Origin: Acidobacteriota bacterium
Lineage (GTDB): Bacteria; Acidobacteriota; Aminicenantia; Aminicenantales; Saccharicenantaceae
Assembly: GCA_022711665.1 (NCBI GenBank)
Contig: JAKLEN010000002.1
Span: 401,001 to 465,000 of the forward strand
DNA length: 64,000 nucleotides
Direction: 5' to 3'
Part shown: piece after piece, positions 11,401 through 18,946 of the stretch
Numbering within the stretch: the first letter of the stretch is position 1
How the letters are laid out: every line of letters begins with the position of its first letter
Translations under genes and position numbers: made by a program
Notes under the pieces: model-generated
What the model saw: only the letters and a program-made list of their open reading frames with translations
The model's database searches: none
What the model was told of the DNA's origin: nothing

Positions 11401-11539
11401 TGGCGCCCGGCAGCGGCGCGCCGGCCATGTCCGTCAATGTCCCCCTGATGACCCCCGTCTGCCGGCTCACCTGAGCGGCCAGGAACGGGACGAGCAGCAG
11501 GCTCGTCAGGACCACAGCCAAGAGTTTCCGGGATTTCAT
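8483..11539 (-). CDS. Oar-like TonB-dependent outer-membrane receptor
   Basis: A 1018-residue protein with a signal peptide, a carboxypeptidase-regulatory domain (GVIRGTLTDMAGAPLPGANIV, residues about 29-110), a plug domain (EEVTVTGAAPVVDVESNK; YEIDGVNGESPTTGG) and a long 22-strand-type barrel ending in the expected aromatic residue (LSARVSF). Such receptors import oligosaccharides, peptides or other large ligands with TonB energy. A divergent LacI-type regulator shares the 200-base promoter region, so a sugar ligand is likely but unproven. The start follows AAAGGAGAGGCT. No SusD-like partner is encoded next to it. Confidence 0.93.
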   Translation of the reverse strand: MKSRKLLAVVLTSLLLVPFLAAQVSRQTGVIRGTLTDMAGAPLPGANIVATSPGLMGSVSAVTDATGVYRLVNLPPGTYTLTAAMPSFKTVKKTGVQVSVGQTYTVNLQTEESALSEEVTVTGAAPVVDVESNKVTSVISTELLQNLPLNRSINNLFNITAGSAGTIGSYSGSIHGANSGSTAYEIDGVNGESPTTGGMQISPQYESIEEIEIATAGLPAQVGASGGSFISVVTKSGGNTFHGQAQAYYTAKGLNQMLFTNEELASLGRSKPAFAKYDIDGSFSLGGPIIKDRIWFFSTLDYRQNEYTLNNVPVTLEGTSYDTFTNPTKTYAPFVKLTTQLNKDMRLFFMFNGSFTKNLYYPSYYQVFESTTASKSNSMAVTANLNWMFGPNTYLDVRGGYNNLDWSLTSQPDSRLNPTKIDDYTGYVWSNKDGEEQYTIRRGETVSARLTHFLDNVLGGNHELGAGVEYVYSFDRLTVARGNPLTMHYYDGDSYAYAAQGMDRAIYGDGYIQLSNMGPNEGDSTKDLPGNRFGAYIQDSLSIKNRLTINIGLRYDNYWGGFGGATSTGTATDGLAYKMGEFVAETIGWNPYAAMTWDAMRKTMQTSALSPRIGLSYDLFGNGKTALKISWGRYYEAMPVMWFSNAQASIQQNYAFNWWDDNGNHIPDDPGVDTYAPTDGYWSFVEQDLPALRQLVAGKGEQYQLKAPWNNELVVSLSHELTKNLSVKLQYVNKLGRRDHWDTMYDTATRTYLSSLQDAPAGFWVPFTTTVPAVGDWDEATVTVYVPTNDYNWDNVVYRQASNPYSKRLYNGIEMTFDKRYANGWALGGSITLAKSKSITPYDPNYAVNGWGADINDIPLAIKLFGSFRIPLGFVGSFIYRHLEGGPLNYGGSFWDKSMDVSVYVPDSWLAEHNCVTWYNWIGVQLAPNGTHRQASWDNIDFRLEKQFKFNFGTVAVFADIFNLLGNKYVYSGLNPSGVWYPDDENTSSGTRVVDSYYQRVTSVSGVRIFKLSARVSF

Positions 11540-11623
11540 AGCCTCTCCTTTCTGCGTGGGATGTCGAGAGATCTATATGATCGCGCGGGGCGCAGGGCCT
11601 AGCCTGCGTTATCGTACACACAG

Positions 11624-11651
11624 ATAATAATCCGAAACGCTCCTTTGTCAA
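11624..11651 (-). promoter_or_regulatory. Promoter of the TonB receptor gene
   Basis: On the minus strand TTGACA (11651-11646), a 16-base spacer and TATTAT (11629-11624). It lies back to back with the LacI-gene promoter and gives a leader of about 80 bases. Confidence 0.75.
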
Positions 11652-11671
11652 GTCCCTTTTTTACGGTTCCC

Positions 11672-11701
11672 TTGACTTTAACCGGGAAACGCACTTATAT
11701 C
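11672..11701 (+). promoter_or_regulatory. Promoter of the LacI-type regulator gene
   Basis: TTGACT (11672-11677) is followed after 17-18 bases by TTATAT/TATATC (11695-11701). The spacer contains TTTAACCGGGAAAC, an imperfect inverted repeat around a CCGG core of the kind LacI proteins bind; an autoregulatory operator is possible but not proven. Confidence 0.6.
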
Positions 11702-11741
11702 ATAAGCGAAATCGCGCCCCGCGGCGGCAAGGAGAACGATC

Positions 11742-12776
11742 ATCGGAACGATCAAATCCATCGCCCAAAAGGCCGGCGTATCCATCGGCACGGTCGACCG
11801 CGTCCTGCACAAGCGCGGCCGCGTCTCGCCGGCGACGGAGAAGCGCGTCCTGCGCCTGGTCAAGGACCTCGGCTACAAGCCCAACATCTTCGCCCGCAAC
11901 CTCAAGCTGGGCAAAACCTTCGTCTTCGGCGTCCTGATGCCTCGGCCGCAGCAGGACGGCGCCTATTGGACCCTGCCCCTCCGGGGCGTGGCCCGGGCCG
12001 AGGCCGAGCTCCGCTCCCAAAACATCCGCATCCGGCGGTTCTTCTACGACAAGCACAACGAATCGCTCTTCGCCCGGATCTGCCGGAAGATCCAGGCCGC
12101 CGACCTCGACGGGCTGCTGGTCGCGCCGGCCGCCGCCGAGCCCTTCGAGAAGTTCCTGCGGGGCCTGCCGCACCGGCTCCCCTGCGTCTTCTTCGATTCG
12201 TTCCTCCCCGGCGTTCCCCACCTCACGTCCATCGGCCAGGATTCCTTCCAGAGCGGCGTCCTCTCGGCCCGGCTCATGAAGATGCTGGTCGCGGCGCCGG
12301 GGCACGTGGCCATCATCAAGGTCCTGCCCAAGGACTTCCACATCGACGACCGGGTCCGGGGCTTCCAGGCCTACTGCCGGCGCTGCCCGGGACTGACCAG
12401 CGAAATCTACGAGATCGAGCGGAACGGGAACCTGGCAGCCGGGGCCCGGATCGTCCGCCGGATCTTCGCCCGGCACCCGGACCTCGTCGGCATTTTCGTG
12501 TCCAACGCCAGCACGCACCGCGCCGCCGCCTGCGTTCAGTCCGGGGGTTGCGGGGGCAAGGTCCACATCATCGGCTACGACCTCATCGACGAGAACGTCC
12601 GCTGGCTCCGGGAGGGGGTCATCGACTTCCTCATCAGCCAGCAGCCCGAGCGCCAGGGCTATGAGGGCATCTACACCCTCTACCGCCATGTCGTCCTCAA
12701 GGAGCCGGTCCCGAAGAAGGTGACGATGCAGATCGACATCATCACTTCGGAGAACGTCGACTTCTACCGGAGTTGA
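11742..12776 (+). CDS. LacI-family transcriptional regulator with a non-canonical (ATC) start
   Basis: The frame encodes a complete LacI helix-turn-helix at its very start (TIKSIAQKAGVSIGTVDRVL) and a sugar-binding-type effector domain (VFGVLMPRPQQDGAYWTLPL; FVSNASTHRAAACVQSGG), 344 residues in all as usual for the family. No ATG, GTG or TTG lies in this frame between the stop TAA at 11703 and an ATG at 11937, and starting at 11937 would delete the whole DNA-binding domain. AAGGAG at 11729-11734 is placed 7 bases before ATC at 11742, which is where the family starts, so I call that ATC the start. A base error turning ATG into ATC is the alternative. It is divergent from the TonB receptor, its probable target, and 10 bases upstream of dapF. 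Confidence 0.75.
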   Translation: MGTIKSIAQKAGVSIGTVDRVLHKRGRVSPATEKRVLRLVKDLGYKPNIFARNLKLGKTFVFGVLMPRPQQDGAYWTLPLRGVARAEAELRSQNIRIRRFFYDKHNESLFARICRKIQAADLDGLLVAPAAAEPFEKFLRGLPHRLPCVFFDSFLPGVPHLTSIGQDSFQSGVLSARLMKMLVAAPGHVAIIKVLPKDFHIDDRVRGFQAYCRRCPGLTSEIYEIERNGNLAAGARIVRRIFARHPDLVGIFVSNASTHRAAACVQSGGCGGKVHIIGYDLIDENVRWLREGVIDFLISQQPERQGYEGIYTLYRHVVLKEPVPKKVTMQIDIITSENVDFYRS

Positions 12777-12786
12777 TCGAGCCCGC

Positions 12787-13560
12787 ATGACGATCTCCTT
12801 CGACAAGTACCAGGGGGCCGGCAACGACTTCGTCGTCGTCGACGGCCGGCGGCCCTCCCCCGGCCCCGGCGACGCGGACCTCATCCGGCGGCTGTGCGAC
12901 CGCCGCCTCGGGATCGGCGCCGACGGCCTCATCGTCCTCGCCGCCTGCGACGGGGCGGACTACGAGATGAGGTATTTCAACGCCGACGGCCGGCCGGGTT
13001 CGATGTGCGGCAACGGCGGGCGCTGCGCCGCCCACTGCGCCCTGAGATGGAAGATCGCCGGCCCGAGGCAGAAGTTCCTGGCCTACGATGGCCTCCACGA
13101 AGCCGAGGTCTCGGGCGATACCGTCCGTCTCGGTCTCGCCGACGTCCGCGGCCACAGGATCATCGAGGGAGGATATGCCCTGGACACCGGATCCCCGCAT
13201 TATGTCCTCTTCGCCTCCGGGATCGACGGCATCGACGTCGCCGGAGAGGGCCGGAGATGGCGCCTGTCGCCCTTCTTCGCGCCGGGCGGCACGAACGTCG
13301 ATTTCGTCGAGCGGACGCCCGGCGGCCTCTCGGTCCGGACGTACGAGCGGGGCGTCGAAGCGGAGACCTGGGCCTGCGGCACGGGCGTGACGGCCGCGGC
13401 CATCGCCTTCGCCCTGAAGGAGGGGGGCGCGGGCCCTGTCGAGGTCCGGGCCCGCGGCGGCCTCCTGAAAGTCGAGTTCGACATCCGGGGCGACCTGGTC
13501 ACGAACATCCGGCTGACGGGCCCGGCGACATTCGTCTTCGCCGGCTCGATCGAAGCCTAG
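12787..13560 (+). CDS. dapF: Diaminopimelate epimerase
   Basis: This 257-residue enzyme interconverts LL- and meso-diaminopimelate, the last step before meso-DAP for lysine and peptidoglycan. The two catalytic cysteines are in MCGNGGRC (about residues 76-83) and WACGTGVTAAAIA (near residue 197). The N-terminal pattern KYQGAGNDFVVVDG is diagnostic. It begins 10 bases after the LacI-type gene and is probably cotranscribed, an odd partnership with no obvious logic. A 23-codon ORF follows directly. Confidence 0.95.
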   Translation: MTISFDKYQGAGNDFVVVDGRRPSPGPGDADLIRRLCDRRLGIGADGLIVLAACDGADYEMRYFNADGRPGSMCGNGGRCAAHCALRWKIAGPRQKFLAYDGLHEAEVSGDTVRLGLADVRGHRIIEGGYALDTGSPHYVLFASGIDGIDVAGEGRRWRLSPFFAPGGTNVDFVERTPGGLSVRTYERGVEAETWACGTGVTAAAIAFALKEGGAGPVEVRARGGLLKVEFDIRGDLVTNIRLTGPATFVFAGSIEA

Positions 13561-13632
13561 ATGGCGGTCATGGCGGTCAAGCTGGCCGTTTCCGGCGTCA
13601 TGACCTTCTATTTCGTCCGCGCCCTGTTCTAG
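13561..13632 (+). CDS. Possible 23-residue hydrophobic microprotein after dapF
   Basis: The dapF stop TAG is followed at once by ATG and a 23-codon frame ending in TAG. It begins MAVMAVKLAVSG and ends FYFVRALF, so it is mostly hydrophobic with one lysine and one arginine, like a single membrane helix. Translation could occur by termination-reinitiation on the dapF message. The last codons overlap the terminator-like hairpin. No homologue is recalled; it may be chance. Confidence 0.3.
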   Translation: MAVMAVKLAVSGVMTFYFVRALF

Positions 13633-13638
13633 GGCGCG
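13618..13638. terminator. GC hairpin between convergent dapF and GH127 genes
   Basis: CGCGCCCT (13618-13625) pairs perfectly with AGGGCGCG (13631-13638) around the loop GTTCT. There is no T-run, so it may be a weak bidirectional terminator or an mRNA 3'-end stabiliser for both convergent transcripts. Confidence 0.5.
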
Positions 13639-13642
13639 CTCC

Positions 13643-16051
13643 TCACTCGACGCGAACGATCCGGATGCCGAACACCATCCCGGTCTCGCGGCCCTCGATC
13701 CCCTCGAATCGGACCGTGACCTTCGCCTTGCCGGCGACGGCCTCGGCGGGAAGAGGATAGGCGACGTCGAAGAAGCCCTCTTTCTCCTGGGGCGCGAGCC
13801 GGGCGATGCGCTGCTCCCCGACCTTCCGGCCGTCGACCAGGACGGCGAAGGCCCGGTCGGCCCGCTCCTCGCGGCTGTAGGTCACGACCAGCTTGAGCGG
13901 CGCCGACGGATCGACGGCCAGATCGAAAGAGAACCAGTCGGCCGCCCGGCGCCCGTACCGGCCGCGGAGCTGGACCGGGGAGGTCTTCCCTCCCTGCTGG
14001 TTGAAGTCGCGTTCGGCCTGCATCTGCCCCGGCTGGGCAAAGGCGACCGTGGCGGTTTCGAGCCCGCGCCGGGCCTCCTCGGCGGCCTTCAGGGACGCCG
14101 CCCGTTCCTCCCACTTCCGCGGGGTCAGAATGTCCCAGTAAGCGGCGTAGACGCGCCGGTGCAGGCGATAGAACGGGACGAGATCGACGTCCCTGTCGCG
14201 GCCGGCGCCGGCGGTCCGGAAGTCCCCGGGCTTCCCCGCGGCGGGCTTGATCCAGCCGTCCGGAGAAGCCTCGGCGGTGACGAAAACGGGCGTCGTCGGC
14301 CACTCGGCCGCCGTGGCGGCCGTGGCCACGGACTCGTCCCGGGGCTGCCGCGCCGGTATGGGGCCTAGGTCGCCGGCCAGGACGAGCGGGCCCCAGAGGA
14401 TGGCCGCCCGGTCGGGACCGCCGGGCAGGGGCTCGAGCCAAAGGGCCTTGGGCAGGGCCACGGTCACAACGTCCCCCGTCCGCCATTTCCGGGACAGGCG
14501 GACATAGGAGCCGGCCGGGCCGGGATCCTGAACGGGGACCCCGTTGACCATGACCGAGAAGCCCTCCCCCGCCCAGTACGGGCGTCGGAGGGCGATGGTG
14601 AAGCGGCGCGGCCGCCGCGACCGTATCGTCAAACGGGCCTCCCCGCCTTCCGGGAAGGTCGTCGCCATGGCCAGGCGGACGCCGGCGGCGCGCCAGTCCG
14701 CCGTCGAGGGCGCGTAAAGGTTCACCCAGAGCGTCCGCCCCGATTCGTAATAGAGCCCGTAGCCGTGCAGGGCATGGCTCTCCATGCCCGACCCGACGCA
14801 GCAGGTGAAGTCCTCCTGCATGTCCTGGTATTCCCGGACGACCCCCTGGCCCACCGGGACCATGTAGCAGGTCGCGCCGTCGGCGGGGTCCATCGAGCCG
14901 AGGATGTGGTTGAAGAGGGCCCGCTCGTGGAAATCGGCGTAGCGGATCTGGGGATCGAGGGCGAACAGCGTCCGCGCCATCTTGATCATGTTGTAGACGT
15001 TGCAGGTCTCGGCCGTACGGCCCTCGATCATGTCGTCGAGCTTGTCCGGCTCGCCGAAGTACTCGTTCCGCCCGTGGCCGCCGGTGGCGAAACTGTGATG
15101 CAGGGCCACGCGGTCCCAGAAGAACCGGGCCGCGGCGCCGTCGGACGGGCGGCCCATGACGATGTAGCGGGCCAGCACGCCCAGGAGCTTGGGAACCTGG
15201 GTATTGCCGTGCTTGCCCCGCAGGATGTCCTCGCCCCGGGCCAGGGGCTCGACGATCGCCCGGTGCTCGAAGCGGTCGGCGAGAGCGAGCCAGCGCCGGT
15301 CGCCCGTGTCGGTAAAGAGGTCCACCAGGACCTCGTTCATGCCGCCGAACTCGGTCCCCAGCATCTTCTGGACCTGGGCGTCATCGAGCCGGGCCAGCAC
15401 CCCTTCGGCCCAGGCCGCGAACCGCGTCTCGACCGCCAGGGCGGCCCGGCTCCCGGCGAAGCGGTAGGCGTCGCGCAGGCCGGCGAAGATCTTGTGCTCG
15501 ACGTACCAGGGCGACCACATGCCGTTGAGGTCGAAGCCGGACGAGCGGATGTCGCCGGCGGCGATCTGGCCGTAGAGGACCTTTCCCGGCGTCCCGGCCC
15601 GGTCGGTCTGGGCGCCGATATAGCCGTCGCCGTGCTTGTCCTGGACGGCCCGCAGATCGGCCACGAGGGCGTCGGCCCGTTCCTTGAACCGTGGATCGCC
15701 CGTGGCCGCGTACATCAGGCTCACGCCGGAGAGGTAATGGCCGGCGATGTGGCCGGTCAGCTGGCGGTCGTCCCCGTCCCAGCCGCCGTATCCGGGGGCC
15801 TTGGGCTCGAGCCCGGCCGCCTTGCGGAGGAAGGCCATCATCCGGTCCGTCGAGAGCGCGAGCAGGTAGGCGGCGTCCTGGTCCTGGGCCTGTTTCAGCG
15901 GGCCTCCGGTCAGGCGCACGTCGCGGAGCGGCAGGGGGTGGGCCTTCGAGGCGACGGCCGGCTCGACCGGCCCGGAGGCGGCCGCCAGGGACAAGGGCAT
16001 CATCACCAGGGCCGTCAGACGAACGAAATTCCAAGCGAACGGCTTGTTCAT
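13643..16051 (-). CDS. Glycoside hydrolase family 127-type protein (beta-L-arabinofuranosidase-like)
   Basis: An 802-residue exported protein. After the signal peptide comes the GH127/DUF1680 alpha/alpha barrel (PLRDVRLTGGPLKQAQDQDA; HIAGHYLSGVSLMYAATGDPR), the Zn/catalytic cysteine pair in FTCCVGSGMESHALHG (near residue 414), and C-terminal beta domains. Characterised GH127 enzymes release beta-L-arabinofuranose by a cysteine nucleophile; the exact sugar here is unknown. The ATG at 16051 follows GAGGTGATC, and a GTG two codons earlier is less well placed. It lies in the same region as the TonB receptor and LacI-type regulator, which suggests plant-type glycan use. Confidence 0.88.
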   Translation of the reverse strand: MNKPFAWNFVRLTALVMMPLSLAAASGPVEPAVASKAHPLPLRDVRLTGGPLKQAQDQDAAYLLALSTDRMMAFLRKAAGLEPKAPGYGGWDGDDRQLTGHIAGHYLSGVSLMYAATGDPRFKERADALVADLRAVQDKHGDGYIGAQTDRAGTPGKVLYGQIAAGDIRSSGFDLNGMWSPWYVEHKIFAGLRDAYRFAGSRAALAVETRFAAWAEGVLARLDDAQVQKMLGTEFGGMNEVLVDLFTDTGDRRWLALADRFEHRAIVEPLARGEDILRGKHGNTQVPKLLGVLARYIVMGRPSDGAAARFFWDRVALHHSFATGGHGRNEYFGEPDKLDDMIEGRTAETCNVYNMIKMARTLFALDPQIRYADFHERALFNHILGSMDPADGATCYMVPVGQGVVREYQDMQEDFTCCVGSGMESHALHGYGLYYESGRTLWVNLYAPSTADWRAAGVRLAMATTFPEGGEARLTIRSRRPRRFTIALRRPYWAGEGFSVMVNGVPVQDPGPAGSYVRLSRKWRTGDVVTVALPKALWLEPLPGGPDRAAILWGPLVLAGDLGPIPARQPRDESVATAATAAEWPTTPVFVTAEASPDGWIKPAAGKPGDFRTAGAGRDRDVDLVPFYRLHRRVYAAYWDILTPRKWEERAASLKAAEEARRGLETATVAFAQPGQMQAERDFNQQGGKTSPVQLRGRYGRRAADWFSFDLAVDPSAPLKLVVTYSREERADRAFAVLVDGRKVGEQRIARLAPQEKEGFFDVAYPLPAEAVAGKAKVTVRFEGIEGRETGMVFGIRIVRVE

Positions 16052-16087
16052 GATCACCTCGCTCGGCCGAAAGGTCGACCGTGTCTC

Positions 16088-16093
16088 ATTATA
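16088..16093 (-). promoter_or_regulatory. -10 element upstream of the GH127 gene
   Basis: TATAAT in the context GAGTATAATGAGAC on the minus strand, 36 bases before the ATG. No good -35 hexamer is visible, so an activator or extended context may matter. Confidence 0.45.
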
Positions 16094-16127
16094 CTCTGCG
16101 GGCGCCGGGCCAGCCGCCGGCCCGCGA

Positions 16128-16889
16128 TCAGGGCTTCAGGGCCACGGCCAGCATCTCGAAGTCGTCCGGCGTCAGCCGGTCCGAACGGCTGAAGGCGCCC
16201 AGCCTGGCGCCGAAGATCCCGGCCGAGGCGAACCCGGCCTGCTTGAGGAGCCAGGTCAGCTCGGAGGGGATGTACCAGCGCTCGTCGCAGTCGATCTCGA
16301 TCGCGCGGCCGTGGTCGTCGCGGGCCTTGAGCCGGGAGCGCATGCGGAAGGTCATCAGGTCGAAGTCATGGGCCTCGGTGGCCGCCTCGGACTCGCCCTT
16401 GCTTTCGTTCTCGAACCGGCCGACCGACCGGTGCAGGGGAAAGAGGCCGTTGAGGGTGGTCATGACCAGCGTGCCCCGGGGGCGAAGGATCCGGGCCGCG
16501 CCGCGCAGGATCTCGAAGTTCATCTCGTCGGTTTCCATGAGCGGGAAGGCCCCTTCGCAGATCATGACGGCCAGCCCGAACTCCGGTCCGAAGGGCAGGG
16601 CCCGGGCGTCGGCGACCCGGAAGTCGGGGGCCACGCCGGCCGCTGCGGCCTTGGCCCGGGCCCGGTCGATCTGGGACGGCGACAGGTCGACGCCGGTCAC
16701 CTTGTAGCCGCGGCGGGCCATCTCGATGGCATGCCGGCCGGTGCCGCAGCCGATGTCGAGGATGGGGACCGAGCGGTCGCCGTCGATCTCGGATTCGAAG
16801 AAGTCGCATTCGCCGGCCGTGCCCCGGGTGAAGGATTCCTTGTCATAGCCCTCGGCATAGTCGGCGAACAGGGCTTCGTACCATTTCAT
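16128..16889 (-). CDS. Class I SAM-dependent methyltransferase
   Basis: A 253-residue soluble protein with the SAM-binding glycine motif ILDIGCGTGRHAIEMA (residues about 43-58), acidic motif II (VTGVDLSPSQID) and post-motif LRPRGTLVMTTLNG. It resembles the small Methyltransf_25/11 class acting on a small molecule; the substrate is unknown. The start is backed by CGGAGAGCGCC. It is a single-gene unit with its own promoter. Confidence 0.85.
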   Translation of the reverse strand: MKWYEALFADYAEGYDKESFTRGTAGECDFFESEIDGDRSVPILDIGCGTGRHAIEMARRGYKVTGVDLSPSQIDRARAKAAAAGVAPDFRVADARALPFGPEFGLAVMICEGAFPLMETDEMNFEILRGAARILRPRGTLVMTTLNGLFPLHRSVGRFENESKGESEAATEAHDFDLMTFRMRSRLKARDDHGRAIEIDCDERWYIPSELTWLLKQAGFASAGIFGARLGAFSRSDRLTPDDFEMLAVALKP

Positions 16890-16969
16890 GGCGGCGCTCT
16901 CCGGGACGTCATTCCTGCGGGCCCGACGCCGGGCCGCCCGCGGGCGGCGGCAGCCGGGCGCGCGAACGG

Positions 16970-16998
16970 AAGATAGCCCGGAGCCGGGCGGGAGTCAA
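16970..16998 (-). promoter_or_regulatory. Promoter of the methyltransferase gene
   Basis: On the minus strand TTGACT (16998-16993), a 17-base spacer, TATCTT (16975-16970). Confidence 0.7.
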
Positions 16999-17114
16999 GC
17001 GCCCGCTTGCCGTCGGCAGCCTGCGCAGGGGCGAACCCGGCGCGAGATCGAGTCCAGGAGCCCGATGACGGCCGGGTTCACCACCTCGGGATGCTCGGCC
17101 CGGGGACAGCGGCC
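16995..17114 (-). pseudogene. Possible C-terminal remnant of an alpha/beta-hydrolase
   Basis: Directly after the TIGR03545-like gene stop, a 39-codon open stretch reads GRCPRAEHPEVVNPAVIG then LLDSISRR and a cysteine-bearing tail. The pattern resembles the end of alpha/beta-hydrolases (GHxPHxExPExxN...LLxFL), but the catalytic His position is Arg and there is no start codon or upstream domain. It may be decayed coding DNA or chance. The -35 box of the methyltransferase promoter overlaps its end. Confidence 0.2.
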
Positions 17115-17116
17115 GG

Positions 17117-18946
17117 CTATTTCCACTTCTTCAGGAGGTCGTTCAGGCGCTTGGTCAGGCCGTCGAGCTCGAGGCCGCAGGCGTCGAGGCCCTTGACGCC
17201 CGCGCCGAGCTTGGCCAGCGGCTCCGAGATCCTGTCGCTGATCGCCGCCTTCAGGTCTCGCTCCAACCCCGCCATCTGGTCGCGGACCACCGCGCCGACC
17301 GCGTTCTTGAGAAGGTCGTCGATGTCCGACCTGACCTTGACGTCGAAGTTGTCCTCGGCGCCCGTGACCTCGGCCGAGACGTTCAGGTTGGAGACGGACA
17401 GGAGGGCCGTCCGGATGGCCGCGTCCACCCTTCCGGCCAGGCCCTGGCGCGCCGCCTTCTGCTCGACCGCCAGGCGGATCCCCCGCAGCCCGGCCGCGAT
17501 CCTGGCGGAGATCGTCCCCTTCTCCAGGGTCGCGCCGACGTCCAGGTCCACCAGGCCTTCCGTCATGGTAACGGGCAGGGCCTGGCTCGTCGAGAGCGTC
17601 AGGCCGCTGGCCCGGAAACCCCGGACCCGGATATCCAGGACGTCCTTCCGCGTGGCGGGTCGGGTCCGATCGAAGACGCCTTCGATCAGGGCCGATTTGA
17701 GGCCCTTGAGGTTCTCGCCCGAGAAGCGGAACTTGAGCGGCCGGCCGAGGATATCCTGGTCGGGCGTCAGGTTCTCGATCCGGCCGGCGAAGTCCCCGGC
17801 CGGCAGGCTGATCGAGACGCTGACCAGGCGGGCCAGGAAATCGGGCAGGGGGTTGTCCTCGCGGAAGCGGACGTCCATCCCCTTGGCCCGGAGCGGCTTG
17901 ACGACGTCCTTGCCCTTGACCTGGGTCTTGATCCGGTCGATGAGGGGCGCCAGCCGGTCGTTCCAGCGGAGCGCGGAAGAGACCTGGCCGGCGATCTTCC
18001 CGCCGAACAGGAGCCGGCTGATGTTGGCCAGCCCCGACGACGTCAGGGAATATTTCTCGATGAGCTTCCGGGCGTCGCCCGCGACCAGCCCGGGCGCGTC
18101 CGTGACGATCTGCCTGAGGGCGCCGGCGTCGGCGCTGAACTCGTCCTTGGCCGAGGCGATGACTTTGAGGTCCGCCCGGACCTGTTTCTGCAGGGCGACG
18201 ACGTCCTTGGCCCCGCCGAGGATGTTGCCGAGCGAAGCCTTGCCCTTCCGGGCCTTGAGCTCCTCGTACATCTTCTGGTACTTGTCCGGGTCGGCGGCCG
18301 CCTTGAGCTCTTTGACCTTCCCGTCCCACTTGGCCCTGGCCTTTTCGCTCCGGTCGACGGCCCCGGTGATCAGCTGGAGCGACGGCAGGCCGGCCTTCTC
18401 CTCCTCGAAGACCTCCTTGACGTTGGGGATGACGAACGAGGGCAGCTCCATCAGCTGCTGGACGACGCTCGGCCCTTCGGACTTGGCGACGAACCCGGGG
18501 GTCCGGCGCGGCGAGTTCAGCTTGACGCCCTCGACGCGCATCTCGTCGACGATGATCTTGTGGCGGAGGGCGTTCGGGCCGTCCATATGGAAGGAGATCC
18601 GCCCGGCCTCGAAGATGTTGGTCGCCGGCGCGTTCGGATTCGTGACCTGGAGCCGCGAGAGGGTGACGCCCAGCGGCGAGAGCGAGACGCGGGCCGCGTC
18701 AAGATCGACTTCGGCGCCGACGATGGCCGCGCCGGTCTTCTCGACGGCCCGTTCGGTCAGGCCGTTGAGGAAGAGCAGCCAGAAGGCCGCCAGCAGGGCG
18801 CAGACGGCGAAGAAGACGGCGATGCCCTGCCAGCGGACGAGCCCCGATCTCTTCCGCTCCTTCCGCTCCTTCCGGCCTTTCCCGGCGGGCGCCGCCGGGG
18901 CGCTCGTCTCCGGCTCCTGGACCCTGGCGTTGTCCGGAGTCGTCAT
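17117..18946 (-). CDS. TIGR03545-like membrane-anchored protein
   Basis: A 609-residue protein with a charged cytoplasmic head (GKGRKERKERKRSG), one membrane helix (IAVFFAVCALLAAFWLLFLNG, residues about 42-62) and a long periplasmic part with AsmA-like features (IVGAEVDLDAARVSLSPLGV; EAGRISFHMDGPN). It matches what I know of TIGR03545, an uncharacterised family usually encoded beside TIGR03546, exactly as here. AsmA-like proteins are linked to lipid traffic to the outer membrane, so a similar role is a reasonable inference. The ATG at 18946 overlaps the upstream stop by four bases (ATGA) and follows GGGGAGG. Confidence 0.8.
   Translation of the reverse strand: MTTPDNARVQEPETSAPAAPAGKGRKERKERKRSGLVRWQGIAVFFAVCALLAAFWLLFLNGLTERAVEKTGAAIVGAEVDLDAARVSLSPLGVTLSRLQVTNPNAPATNIFEAGRISFHMDGPNALRHKIIVDEMRVEGVKLNSPRRTPGFVAKSEGPSVVQQLMELPSFVIPNVKEVFEEEKAGLPSLQLITGAVDRSEKARAKWDGKVKELKAAADPDKYQKMYEELKARKGKASLGNILGGAKDVVALQKQVRADLKVIASAKDEFSADAGALRQIVTDAPGLVAGDARKLIEKYSLTSSGLANISRLLFGGKIAGQVSSALRWNDRLAPLIDRIKTQVKGKDVVKPLRAKGMDVRFREDNPLPDFLARLVSVSISLPAGDFAGRIENLTPDQDILGRPLKFRFSGENLKGLKSALIEGVFDRTRPATRKDVLDIRVRGFRASGLTLSTSQALPVTMTEGLVDLDVGATLEKGTISARIAAGLRGIRLAVEQKAARQGLAGRVDAAIRTALLSVSNLNVSAEVTGAEDNFDVKVRSDIDDLLKNAVGAVVRDQMAGLERDLKAAISDRISEPLAKLGAGVKGLDACGLELDGLTKRLNDLLKKWK

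Noticed and set aside
8468..11602. Plus-strand 1044-codon open frame
   Set aside because: It mirrors the TonB receptor gene; the receptor strand has signal peptide, domains, ribosome site, promoter and terminator.
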